8,656 bases of DNA from Bacteroides sp. (GTDB taxonomy: Bacteria; Bacteroidota; Bacteroidia; Bacteroidales; Bacteroidaceae). Numbering within the stretch: the first letter of the stretch is position 1; every line of letters begins with the position of its first letter. The translations under genes and the position numbers were made by a program. Shown here one piece after another: positions 1-7,106 of this stretch. The notes beneath the pieces are model-generated. The model saw only the letters and a list, made by a program, of their open reading frames with translations, did no database searches and was not told the origin of the DNA. The DNA lies in the NCBI GenBank assembly GCA_019412865.1, contig DXOJ01000564.1:1-8656 (forward strand). The letters run 5' to 3'.

Positions 1-9
1 AGCCCTTTA

Positions 10-1644
10 TTATTTCAGCTTAAAAAGTTTCATCGGACAGCAATAATTATCAAACATGAAGATATTCTTTTGAGCATTCAGGTAATCGTAGTTGTTCCAC
101 TGGGTGGAAGAACCTGCCATCACCCCTACCCGGTGTTTCTGCGCAAAAGTGTGGTCGAATACAAAATAATTATCCCACAAATAGGTAAATGATTTGTTAT
201 CGCTCTTATAGCGGGAAGATTCTTCTACCGGATTCGGTTTCCAGTTGTAAGCCGGAGTAAAGTTGTCGACAAACCAGAATTTGGCGTCATAACCGAATGT
301 ACTTTTCAACTTCAGCCATTTGGTAAAGGTAATCTCTCCGGTGATGTTTGCCAGGAAGTTATATCCTTTTGTTTCATTGGTCATCATGTGCAGTGTACCG
401 ATCGGGTTACGGATGCTTCCGTACCATTGCGCCTCCTGTCCGGGACCGCTCCAACTGCCGTCCTCATTCTTCACCGGTTGGGTGGGGAGTGCTTTCATTG
501 CATCACCGATGCTATAAGTTCCTCCTTCTTTCACGTCCGTACTGAATGTCAGGTTGGTAGTGAATTTCAACCATTTATTAACTTGAGCATCGCTATTTGC
601 CTGAAAGTTGAAACGACGGTAATTAACGCTTTCCACAATACCGGACTGGTCAAGGAAACCACCGGATACATAGTAATGTGCTTTTTCCGTACCACCGGAG
701 TAGCTAACCGAATAGCTTTGCTTCACTCCCGTGCGCAGCATTTCATCCAGCCAGTTCGTTCCTGTTCCCAATAAAGAAGGGTCTGCCCAATAAGGGTTCG
801 TATTATCGTCATTATTAGACAGCATATCATTGCTCAAAGCAGCATATTGCGCAGCATTCAGCATATCGGGCACTTTAGTGGCATTCTGAATCGCCCAGTT
901 AGCGTTTACCGTCACCTTTCCGGCACCCTCGGCACCACGTTTGCTAGTAATCATCACCACACCGTTCGCACCACGCGAACCATAAATAGCTGTTGCCGAA
1001 GCATCTTTCAATACGTCCACCCGTTCTACATCGGCCATATTCAGAGCAGACAATCCCAAGTCGGTAGGTATTCCGTCAATGACAATCAGCGGGTTACTGT
1101 TATTGATTGTTCCCAAGCCACGAATTTTAATGGTGACATTATCACCCGGCTTACCGGCATCGATAATCTGCACGCCGGACACCTTTCCCTGCATTGCCTG
1201 ACCGATATTGGCCACCGGAGAGTCTTTGATATCCTTCACTCCGACAGAAGATACAGCTCCGGTCAGATCACTCTTTTTCATCGTTCCGTAACCCACTACT
1301 ACAACTTCGTCCAATACTTCGGTATCTTCCTGCAAGGTTACTTTCAAAGAGTTTTTCCCGTTCACCGGAACTGTCTGCATTTTATAGCCGACAAAAGAGA
1401 TAGTCAGCGTGCTGTTAGTCGGAACGCTTAATGAGAAATTACCGTCTACATCGGTAATTGTACCGTTCGTTGTACCTTTTTCTACCACACTGGCACCGAT
1501 CACCGGTTCGCCCGTGGCATCTACGACATGTCCTTTTATTGAAATCTGTTGTGCGAATGCACTAAGAGATAGGAACAAGCCCCACATTATTAGTAAGAGG
1601 CGGCGTTCAAAGCCTTTCGACTTCATACTCTGTTTCATGTACAT
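10..1644 (-). CDS. SusC/RagA-family TonB-linked outer-membrane protein, C-terminally truncated
   Basis: This is the N-terminal half of a SusC-type glycan importer, which normally forms a TonB-dependent beta-barrel in the outer membrane and pairs with a SusD lipoprotein. Residues 1-31 are a signal peptide ending SAFA before QQ. Residues 34-105 form a carboxypeptidase-regulatory-like domain. A TonB box-like segment, DEVVVVGYGT, lies at 112-121. The plug spans about 123-237 and carries the family hallmarks IRGLGTINNSNPLIVIDG, DVLKDASATAIYGSRGANG and VMITSKRG. Barrel strands follow to about residue 533. Full-length relatives have about 1000 residues, so about half the barrel is missing. The last residues (YCCPMKLFKLK, then two TAA stops) do not look like SusC, which suggests a frameshift, insertion or rearrangement junction. 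Methionines 1, 3 and 7 are all possible starts; the leader is A/T-rich with no clear Shine-Dalgarno. The regulator gene lies 205 bp upstream. It is unlikely to be functional as it stands. Family assignment is firm; the substrate is unknown. Confidence 0.93.
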   Translation of the reverse strand: MYMKQSMKSKGFERRLLLIMWGLFLSLSAFAQQISIKGHVVDATGEPVIGASVVEKGTTNGTITDVDGNFSLSVPTNSTLTISFVGYKMQTVPVNGKNSLKVTLQEDTEVLDEVVVVGYGTMKKSDLTGAVSSVGVKDIKDSPVANIGQAMQGKVSGVQIIDAGKPGDNVTIKIRGLGTINNSNPLIVIDGIPTDLGLSALNMADVERVDVLKDASATAIYGSRGANGVVMITSKRGAEGAGKVTVNANWAIQNATKVPDMLNAAQYAALSNDMLSNNDDNTNPYWADPSLLGTGTNWLDEMLRTGVKQSYSVSYSGGTEKAHYYVSGGFLDQSGIVESVNYRRFNFQANSDAQVNKWLKFTTNLTFSTDVKEGGTYSIGDAMKALPTQPVKNEDGSWSGPGQEAQWYGSIRNPIGTLHMMTNETKGYNFLANITGEITFTKWLKLKSTFGYDAKFWFVDNFTPAYNWKPNPVEESSRYKSDNKSFTYLWDNYFVFDHTFAQKHRVGVMAGSSTQWNNYDYLNAQKNIFMFDNYCCPMKLFKLK

Positions 1645-1712
1645 TAATTTAAAGTTAATATTAGGGTTACTTTTGTTTTACTCTCTGTGTCATTGCTGAA
1701 ATGACCGTGAAA

Positions 1713-1720
1713 CAAAAGTA
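1713..1720 (-). promoter_or_regulatory. Bacteroides-type -7 element upstream of susC-like gene
   Basis: On the minus strand this reads TACTTTTG, an exact match to the Bacteroides -7 consensus TAnnTTTG, about 69 bp before the first ATG of the susC-like gene. At the usual spacing the -33 position reads CTTTAAG, only a weak match to TTTG. A weak -33 suits an activated promoter, and an inverted repeat sits 42 bp further upstream. This is a motif match only. Confidence 0.5.
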
Positions 1721-1761
1721 TCTACATTTCATACTGCTTCTTAAAGCAGATAGCAAAAATA

Positions 1762-1798
1762 TAGTGATTTATACAGTATCTCACAGTATAAACCACTA
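1762..1798 (-). terminator. 13-bp inverted repeat: terminator of the regulator gene and/or susC operator
   Basis: Arms at 1762-1774 and 1786-1798 flank an 11-nt loop. Read as minus-strand RNA the stem is fully paired, with one G-U wobble; read as plus-strand RNA that pair becomes an A-C mismatch. The stem starts 52 nt after the regulator's stop codon and is followed on the minus strand by TATTTTTGC, which suits a Rho-independent terminator. The region also contains a direct repeat, ACAGTAT, at 1773-1779 and 1783-1789 (10-bp period), and lies just upstream of the susC promoter candidate. It could therefore also bind the regulator. The sequence cannot separate the two roles. Confidence 0.5.
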
Positions 1799-1849
1799 AA
1801 TATAAGAACGTTACAAAATAGAAGTCAGACAAAAAAAGTAGTGGTTTTC

Positions 1850-3499
1850 TTATTCTTCCACCTTCCCTATTTGCATTACTTTAGCCTCAAATTCATCTCT
1901 TTCTCCCACAGCCTTGTTACGGACACGGGTCCGGTAATTATAAATGGTAGTGACGGAGTAACGAAGGAATTGCGCTATTTTAGTGCTGTCCGTAATTCCC
2001 AGGCGGATGAGAGCGAAGATACGAAGTTCGGTATTCAGCTGTTCTCCCGGTTTGGGTTGCATCGGTTCGGTAAGCAGGGCATTAAATTCCTCCACAAAAC
2101 TGGGGAAGAGTTGCAGGAAAGTCACGTCGAAGTTCGCATAAAACTCTTTCAGTTCTTCATCAAGGAATTGGGAAGATTTAATAGCCTTATATAGTTCTTC
2201 CACCCTTCCGGCAGCAGCAATCTTATTCAAGGAACGGCGGTATAAATCCATCTTATCGAGATAAGTGGAACATTGGTCCATGTATCTCCCGATATATTCC
2301 TCCTTGATATAGTTGGCTTCCGAAAGCGTATGATTCATTTCTTTCAGTTGCGAATTGGAATCGTGAAGTTCTTCGTTCAGTTCTTGCAGGAGCGTATTGG
2401 TATCGACCACTTCGCGGCGCGCAGCAGCTACCTTTTTCATCTGTTTATAGACAAAGAAAATGGCAACCAGTAAGAAAACGGAAAGCAGACTAATACATAT
2501 CAACGAAACTTTCATCTCCTGTTGCTGACGTTTGATTTTTAATTGATAGGCCTGGTCGATGATAGGAAAGACCTGCGAGATTTCCAACGTACGAAGACGG
2601 GCATTGCAAAGAGTGGCATCCTCCAGGGAACATTTCAGATAGTTGTAGGCACGGTCGATGTCTCCTGCTTCATAAACAAGAGAAGCGAGTTTGCGCAACG
2701 ATACATATTCTTTTACCGCTGATTTCAAATCGGCGATGGCCGAAAGAGCCAGGTAATGTTTTTGCCCCTGCTTATCTCCTTTCAACCGATAGCCTTCGGA
2801 AATGGTATAAGTAATCATTGCCTGTGCATGGTCATCCAAAGACGGTTTACTGTAATATTTCATCAGCATATCAATCGCTTCATCGTATCGGGCATGAACG
2901 ATGTACTTATCTGCCATCACCAATGCATGTCCCAGAGAGTCGGAAGCATTGATCTGTAACAGGGAATCCCGGTACAAATCCGTCATCCGGTAATATTCTT
3001 TCTTGGCTTTCTCCGTAACGGCATAATCACCCATCAATCCATAAATAGTGCGATATAGATGATAATAATAGCCATATAGATAGTCGGGCAGTGTTTTCTT
3101 ATCAATTTTCCCCAATAACTCGAGGGCTTCTTTGTACATTCCGGTAGTTCCCATCACTTCCGCCATATTCATGGCAGAATCATCCAAGTAGTCCAGTTTA
3201 TTTAAACGATGTGCCAGTTCCTCTTTCCGTTGGGCATAGACAAAAGACGAATCCAGATTATAAGCCCGGTATTCATCGAAAAGACGTCCGCAAAAACCAT
3301 ATCGCTGCTCATCAGAAGCAGCCTCAACCAACAATTTCTTCAAGTCAGCAATTCGTGCCTCCTTTTCCGCTCCATAAGTCTGACGGTTTTTAATGATACC
3401 ATCAATCTCACGAAGTAACGCATCGGTACTCTTATTATCTTTTGCATAAAGCAGACCAGAAAGGACGATTGTCACAAAAATCAGAATAACTTTTTTCAT
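1850..3499 (-). CDS. SusR-like membrane-anchored TPR/HTH transcriptional regulator (DUF6377-type)
   Basis: This is a 549-residue one-component regulator of the kind that senses glycan fragments and activates PUL genes. Residues 1-19 are a signal peptide or N-terminal membrane segment. Residues 20-325 are helical and TPR-like (for example MYKEALELLGKIDK at 121-134 and ARYDEAIDMLMKYY at 203-216), probably periplasmic. A membrane helix lies at about 331-352 (SLICISLLSVFLLVAIFFVY). A coiled coil at about 356-400 (TLLQELNEELHDSNSQLKEM) leads into a cytoplasmic region. A LuxR-like helix-turn-helix occupies about 492-528 (FALIRLGITDSTKIAQFL, then SVTTIYNYRTRVRNKA). This layout matches Bacteroidetes proteins annotated DUF6377 and resembles SusR; family naming is from memory. 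No kinase or receiver domain is present. It sits upstream of and codirectional with the susC-like gene, which is its most likely target. The length looks complete, and the ATG lies 23 bp from a -7 element. Confidence 0.85.
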   Translation of the reverse strand: MKKVILIFVTIVLSGLLYAKDNKSTDALLREIDGIIKNRQTYGAEKEARIADLKKLLVEAASDEQRYGFCGRLFDEYRAYNLDSSFVYAQRKEELAHRLNKLDYLDDSAMNMAEVMGTTGMYKEALELLGKIDKKTLPDYLYGYYYHLYRTIYGLMGDYAVTEKAKKEYYRMTDLYRDSLLQINASDSLGHALVMADKYIVHARYDEAIDMLMKYYSKPSLDDHAQAMITYTISEGYRLKGDKQGQKHYLALSAIADLKSAVKEYVSLRKLASLVYEAGDIDRAYNYLKCSLEDATLCNARLRTLEISQVFPIIDQAYQLKIKRQQQEMKVSLICISLLSVFLLVAIFFVYKQMKKVAAARREVVDTNTLLQELNEELHDSNSQLKEMNHTLSEANYIKEEYIGRYMDQCSTYLDKMDLYRRSLNKIAAAGRVEELYKAIKSSQFLDEELKEFYANFDVTFLQLFPSFVEEFNALLTEPMQPKPGEQLNTELRIFALIRLGITDSTKIAQFLRYSVTTIYNYRTRVRNKAVGERDEFEAKVMQIGKVEE

Positions 3500-3521
3500 A
3501 GTGCCGTATGTATTATATCTG

Positions 3522-3529
3522 CAAAGATA
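3522..3529 (-). promoter_or_regulatory. -7 element of the regulator gene
   Basis: The minus strand reads TATCTTTG, an exact match to TAnnTTTG, with its downstream edge 22 bp before the regulator ATG. This predicts a very short leader of about 15 nt. No good TTTG stands at the -33 position. It lies in a 171-bp divergent gap that must also hold the promoter of the plus-strand ATPase gene. Confidence 0.5.
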
Positions 3530-3636
3530 AAAGTCTTTCAGAAACTTCCGGCTTTCAGGAGAAGATTATTGCAGGTAGAAAGAACAATCTTTATTAAAAA
3601 GAGGAGGTAAATCGGATTTATTATAAACATAATTAT

Positions 3637-3644
3637 TATATTTG
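3637..3644 (+). promoter_or_regulatory. -7 element of the plus-strand ATPase gene
   Basis: TATATTTG matches TAnnTTTG exactly and lies 26 bp before the ATG at 3671. The upstream GATTTA (3615-3620) is a poor, closely spaced -33 candidate. The surrounding sequence is strongly A/T-rich, so a chance match is possible. Confidence 0.4.
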
Positions 3645-3670
3645 TAATAATTGTATTTATAATAATCAGT

Positions 3671-4804
3671 ATGGCAATCGTTAATAACCCTTTTATTGTA
3701 GGTGGATACCTATCTCCCCATTACTTTTGTGACCGCGAAGTGGAAACAGAACAGTTGATACGTAACATAACAAATGGAAGAAATGTCGTTATCATTTCTG
3801 TGCGTCGCATGGGAAAGACAGGTTTGATTCGTCATTGCTTTTATCAGGATGAGATCAAAGAGCATTACTATACATTCTTCATTGATATTTATGCGACAGC
3901 CAGCCTTAGGGAATTTGTATTCGCCTTGGGAAAAGAGATTTTCGAGAAACTCAAACCCAAAGGAATGAAGTTCATCGAACGTTTCTTCTCCGTCATTTCC
4001 TCGCTGCGCGCAGGTTTTAAGTTGGATTCTGTTACGGGAGAGCCCACCTTCGATATTGGATTAGGAGACATCCATACAGCAGAAACAACACTGGACGAAA
4101 TCTTCGCTTATTTAGAACAGGCTGATAAACCTTGTATCGTAGCCATTGACGAATTTCAGCAAATAGGCAATTACACAGAGAAGAATGTAGAAGCCATATT
4201 GAGAACTAAAGTCCAGCATTGCCAAAATGCTCGTTTCATCTTTGCCGGAAGCCAGAAACACATTATGATGAATATGTTCAACAGCCCGGCCCGACCTTTT
4301 TATCAAAGTGTCAATATGATGCAACTAAAGAGCATTCCGCTTACGGCATACAGGGCATTTGTTGAAAGGCTTTTCCTTGAAAATAAGAAACGTATTGAAG
4401 AAGAACTGATAGACGAAGTATATAATTTCTTTGAAGGACATACCTGGTATGTACAACTCATGTTTAATGAATTATATATACTGACCGGAAAAGGGGAAGT
4501 GTGTGATCGTTCCCTCCAAAGTATTGCCTTGACCAATATCCTGCAGATGCAGGACTTCACATATCAGGAGATTTTCTCCCGCCTTCCGGAAAAACAGAAA
4601 GAGGTGCTGATTGCTATCGGAAAAGAACAAAAAGCAACCGGAGTCACTTCAGGAAAATTCATAAAAAAATACAAGCTAAGTACTCCGAGTTCCGTACAAG
4701 CTGCACTCAAGGGGTTACTGGAAAAGAATCTAGTCTCACAGGAACAAAATCACTATGAAATAGCTGATAAACTATTGGGAGCCTGGCTACAAAAGAATTA
4801 TTAG
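3671..4804 (+). CDS. ATPase_2/STAND-type P-loop ATPase with C-terminal winged helix
   Basis: This 377-residue P-loop NTPase resembles the ATPase_2 (archaeal-type ATP-binding) family. Its N-terminus, NPFIVGGYLSPHYFCDRE, is the usual lead-in with a conserved acidic/arginine pair. Walker A is SVRRMGKTGL at 43-52, the reduced RRxGKT form seen in this family. Walker B is CIVAIDEF at 155-162 with the catalytic Asp-Glu. A sensor-1-like strand, ARFIFAGSQ, lies at 187-195. Residues about 205-290 are a helical lid. Residues about 303-372 look like a winged helix (LPEKQKEVLIAIGKE, then SSVQAALKGLLEKNLV). There is no signal peptide or membrane segment, so it is probably cytoplasmic. It stands alone, divergent from the PUL regulator and convergent with another P-loop gene. 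The cellular role of these Bacteroides proteins is not established; STAND relatives act as signal-responsive switches, sometimes in defence. Family confidence is high, function low. Confidence 0.85.
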   Translation: MAIVNNPFIVGGYLSPHYFCDREVETEQLIRNITNGRNVVIISVRRMGKTGLIRHCFYQDEIKEHYYTFFIDIYATASLREFVFALGKEIFEKLKPKGMKFIERFFSVISSLRAGFKLDSVTGEPTFDIGLGDIHTAETTLDEIFAYLEQADKPCIVAIDEFQQIGNYTEKNVEAILRTKVQHCQNARFIFAGSQKHIMMNMFNSPARPFYQSVNMMQLKSIPLTAYRAFVERLFLENKKRIEEELIDEVYNFFEGHTWYVQLMFNELYILTGKGEVCDRSLQSIALTNILQMQDFTYQEIFSRLPEKQKEVLIAIGKEQKATGVTSGKFIKKYKLSTPSSVQAALKGLLEKNLVSQEQNHYEIADKLLGAWLQKNY

Positions 4805-4860
4805 GTTATAAATCCTAGAAATTAATAGTTAAGAATAAGGTTTCATTCCTATACGGTTTT

Positions 4861-4882
4861 CACCACAGAGGACACAGAGGTG
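4861..4882. repeat. CACCACAGAGGACACAGAGG-type intergenic repeat motif
   Basis: The sequence contains two near-tandem copies of a/cCACAGAGG (4863-4870 and 4873-4880) bracketed by CACC and GGTG. Very similar ACCACAGAG-ACACAGAG strings recur between genes in many unrelated bacteria, from memory of such genomes. Their function is unknown. Here the motif begins 56 bp after the stop codon of the plus-strand ATPase gene. Confidence 0.55.
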
Positions 4883-4909
4883 AATCTTGTTCATGACTGC
4901 ACGGTAATG

Positions 4910-4931
4910 AGCTTATTATTACTAATAAGTT
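4910..4931 (+). terminator. A/T-rich hairpin with T-rich tail after the plus-strand ATPase gene
   Basis: A 9-bp stem (4910-4918 with 4923-4931) closes a TTAC loop and runs into a T-rich stretch (TTTCTTAG). As plus-strand RNA it contains one G-U wobble that would be a C-A mismatch on the other strand, so it suits the plus-strand gene ending 105 bp upstream. The stem is weak because it is almost all A/T. Confidence 0.35.
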
Positions 4932-4976
4932 TCTTAGTTACTTTTAAGCAATCGTTTACCTATTGATAGCTATTTC

Positions 4977-5074
4977 ATTGCCTAACAAGTTTTCGTTTGA
5001 CAGTTGTCAAACGATAGTTCAACATATGTCAAGCGTTCGTTCAACAACTGTCAAACGAAAACTTGTTAGGCAAT
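4977..5074. repeat. Large palindrome with perfect 31-bp arms
   Basis: Arm 4977-5007 is the exact reverse complement of arm 5044-5074, with a 36-bp centre. Allowing one bulged base (5075) and one mismatch (4972/5080), pairing extends to 4970-5082. A perfect match of this length cannot be chance. It lies between convergent genes and could act as a bidirectional transcription barrier, a protein-binding site or a non-autonomous mobile element. No transposase and no obvious target duplication are visible. Confidence 0.9.
4994..5057. repeat. Three 20-bp dyad-symmetric units at exact 22-bp spacing
   Basis: The units are CGTTTGACAGTTGTCAAACG (4994-5013), AGTTCAACATATGTCAAGCG (5016-5035) and CGTTCAACAACTGTCAAACG (5038-5057). 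Each is separated from the next by two bases. The first is a perfect palindrome except for its central GT; all share a (T/C)(G/A)ACA-nn-TGTCAA core. A 22-bp period is close to two helical turns, so proteins bound at the three sites would line up on one DNA face. This resembles an operator or iteron array. Confidence 0.8.
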
Positions 5075-5257
5075 TGAAAAAGTAATATAAACAAGAGAAA
5101 GAAATAAAAGCTGCATATTGACAAGTTATTGTCAGCGATAGTATCTTTGGCTCCTTTCCGCACCGTATTGAATGAAAGTATAGTGATATAAATGGGAACT
5201 TGTATATTGGGGTTATTACAATAGTTGACCAAGCAGTACCATCCAAACAATCCGAGA

Positions 5258-5289
5258 TACTACAATCTCTCTTTTGTCAGACTGTAGTA
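5258..5289 (-). terminator. 11-bp hairpin after the ATPase/nuclease-like gene
   Basis: Arms TACTACAATCT (5258-5268) and AGACTGTAGTA (5279-5289) enclose a 10-nt loop, 48 nt after the stop codon of the minus-strand gene. The single imperfect pair is a G-U wobble only in minus-strand RNA, which supports a role on that strand. No clear U-run follows, so it may instead be a 3'-end stabiliser. Confidence 0.4.
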
Positions 5290-5337
5290 CCTCAAATAAA
5301 ATTTGTGTATTCAGAATAATTATATCAAACAGAATTT

Positions 5338-7065
5338 CTATATGACTTCTTCCATCCGCTCCAACTCCCATCCGCGAAACTGCATGACGATGCCATGCAA
5401 CTCGGTGCCGTATATCATCCGGCGTACCTTAGGACCGGCAGCATAACCTTTTATCTGTTCTACAGCTTCTTTCCATTGGGCTTCGGCTTTCGCTCCCGAG
5501 TCTTTGGCAGAGAGATATTTTAGTTCGATGATATAGCTGTGCTTCACGTCATAGCGTATCAGGTCAGGCATCAGGAACAGATCACAATAACCGTGGTTCA
5601 ATTCTACTTCCGGGGCTATCAGGTAATATGCATTCGTACTCAGGTAAGCAGTAAAGAAACCTTGCAGGTTGCGCTCTCCCTCAATAGCGCTGCGCACGGA
5701 AAAGTTTTCCTTGTAGGCATGGGCGATAAATTCCAACGTTTCACGCCAATGGCCGTCGTAAGCCATTTCGTAATACATCAGACCAAGGTCGTTCAGATTA
5801 ATATGTCGATTGTCCTGATATTCTTCCAACAAGAATTCGTAATATTGTTTACGCACGTTATTATTGGGAATACTTAACACCAGATAGTTGCCGCGAGTGG
5901 CAGTAATGGTAAGCATACCATAATAAAAAAGCAGACTGGGGAAAATTTCAGGTTTGGTAATATCCGTAGCAGGAAAGGTAGTTGTCAACGTGGTAACAAT
6001 CTGCCCATCTTCGGTGATTTTACGTAACACTCCTTTGCGGTTACCGTCCAACTTGTCTAGTCGGATAAGTTTTTTCATCTTATTATAATCCGTGCGAGTA
6101 TTAGGGTCTATCATTTCTTTGGGGGATTTACCCAAAGTCATATAATGACGCAGATAATAAAACACCATGTCACAGTTGAACATCTTTGGGTCACGCTCCA
6201 AGCTTTCTTCGGCAAAACAATAATTGTCATACCATGGTCGCATCTCCTCTATCATCGCATCTATATTCGTATTGCCCGGCAACTGCCCGGCATCCTTATA
6301 ATATTGGAGCATCTCGCGTACATCAGTCTCGCTGAATCCCAACATCATATTAAATTGATGATCGATACTGATATTCCAACCGATATTGAATCCACTAGTC
6401 AGGTCGTCCAGCGTTACGGGGCTGACACCGGTCATGAAGATGCGCTCGAACATGCCTTTGAACTTCTTGAAGATTTCGCGGTAGAAGCCACTGGCGTGGG
6501 TTAGGGCGTGATAGACTCTGTCACCCTGCTCGTTTAGCACCACATTAGTGAAATTATCATATTCATCCACTATCAGATAAAGCTTGGAGCCGTTATTACG
6601 TGCCTTGCGGTCCAGAAAGTTCAATTTGTTGGTAGTGCCGCACTGCGCTTTCATTTCCTCTTCGAAGCCGGGATAATAATAGGACTCATAAATAGAAGCG
6701 AAATCATCCAGTCCGCCGCAGCAATAATCATCAAAGTTTTGGGTAAGTGTCCCGTCAAGACCTCCCACTCTGGAGAAATCAAGAAAGAGTATTTGGAAAG
6801 TCCCTTGTAACTGTGTAGGATGACTGCCTATCCATAAATTGCTGAAACGCTTTTCGAACTTTTCTTTTTGGGCGATGTCATAATAAGTTCGGAGCATACT
6901 CAGAAAGATGCTCTTGCCGAAACGGCGGGGGCGGATAAAGAACAAATTGCTAGGTTGTTTTTCCAACAACGGCAGATACATAGTCTTGTCCACGTAATAT
7001 TGATTCTGTTCCACCACTTCCACAAAGTTGGAAACTCCATAAGGGATTCTTTTTACTTCTTCCAT
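5338..7065 (-). CDS. AAA-ATPase-like protein with C-terminal PD-(D/E)XK nuclease-like domain
   Basis: This 575-residue protein matches the two-domain architecture AAA-ATPase_like (PF09820) plus PD-(D/E)XK nuclease superfamily (DUF1703-like, PF08011), found in many paralogous copies in Bacteroides and some Firmicutes. The start YGVSNFVEVVEQNQYYVDKT is the family lead-in. Walker A is FFIRPRRFGKSIFLSML at 42-58. Walker B is LYLIVDEYDNF at 162-172. A sensor-like MTGVSPV lies at 211-217. Near the C-terminus, GYCDLFLMPD (D495) and YIIELKYL (E514, K516) form the D...ExK core, with QIKGYA at 538-543. The catalytic pattern thus looks intact. The length is usual, with no truncation and no membrane segment. 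It is a single-gene unit with the best promoter in the window. Its cellular role is unproven; nuclease activity, defence and mobile-element links are hypotheses. The family call is firm. Confidence 0.92.
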   Translation of the reverse strand: MEEVKRIPYGVSNFVEVVEQNQYYVDKTMYLPLLEKQPSNLFFIRPRRFGKSIFLSMLRTYYDIAQKEKFEKRFSNLWIGSHPTQLQGTFQILFLDFSRVGGLDGTLTQNFDDYCCGGLDDFASIYESYYYPGFEEEMKAQCGTTNKLNFLDRKARNNGSKLYLIVDEYDNFTNVVLNEQGDRVYHALTHASGFYREIFKKFKGMFERIFMTGVSPVTLDDLTSGFNIGWNISIDHQFNMMLGFSETDVREMLQYYKDAGQLPGNTNIDAMIEEMRPWYDNYCFAEESLERDPKMFNCDMVFYYLRHYMTLGKSPKEMIDPNTRTDYNKMKKLIRLDKLDGNRKGVLRKITEDGQIVTTLTTTFPATDITKPEIFPSLLFYYGMLTITATRGNYLVLSIPNNNVRKQYYEFLLEEYQDNRHINLNDLGLMYYEMAYDGHWRETLEFIAHAYKENFSVRSAIEGERNLQGFFTAYLSTNAYYLIAPEVELNHGYCDLFLMPDLIRYDVKHSYIIELKYLSAKDSGAKAEAQWKEAVEQIKGYAAGPKVRRMIYGTELHGIVMQFRGWELERMEEVI

Positions 7066-7106
7066 AATTTGTTCCTTTCTTTAGTTCTCATATTTATGAG
7101 ATAATG

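Larger units (their letters stand above)
4805..5337. other. 533-bp convergent intergenic region, no gene
   Basis: No convincing coding sequence is present; the short minus-strand frames at 5019-5250 overlap each other and have low-complexity hydrophobic composition. The region holds a CACAGAGG-type repeat (4861-4882), a plus-strand terminator candidate (4910-4931), a large palindrome with an internal 22-bp periodicity (4977-5074) and a minus-strand hairpin (5258-5289). About 180 bp between the palindrome and the last hairpin show nothing recognisable. Confidence 0.7.

Noticed and set aside
320..1431. Plus-strand open frames across the susC-like gene (320-517, 348-545, 388-774, 847-1431)
   Set aside because: They lie antisense to a clear SusC-family coding sequence and have no protein-like domain content.
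3598..3610. GAGGAGG, a strong Shine-Dalgarno-like string on the plus strand
   Set aside because: No start codon with an open frame follows at a suitable distance; the ATPase ATG is about 60 bp downstream.
4977..5074. Three repeats considered as a CRISPR array
   Set aside because: Units are only 20 bp with 2-bp gaps, so there are no spacers, and no cas gene is present.
5019..5250. Minus-strand frames of 69-75 codons in the convergent gap
   Set aside because: They overlap one another in different frames, cross the palindrome arm and have hydrophobic, low-complexity composition.
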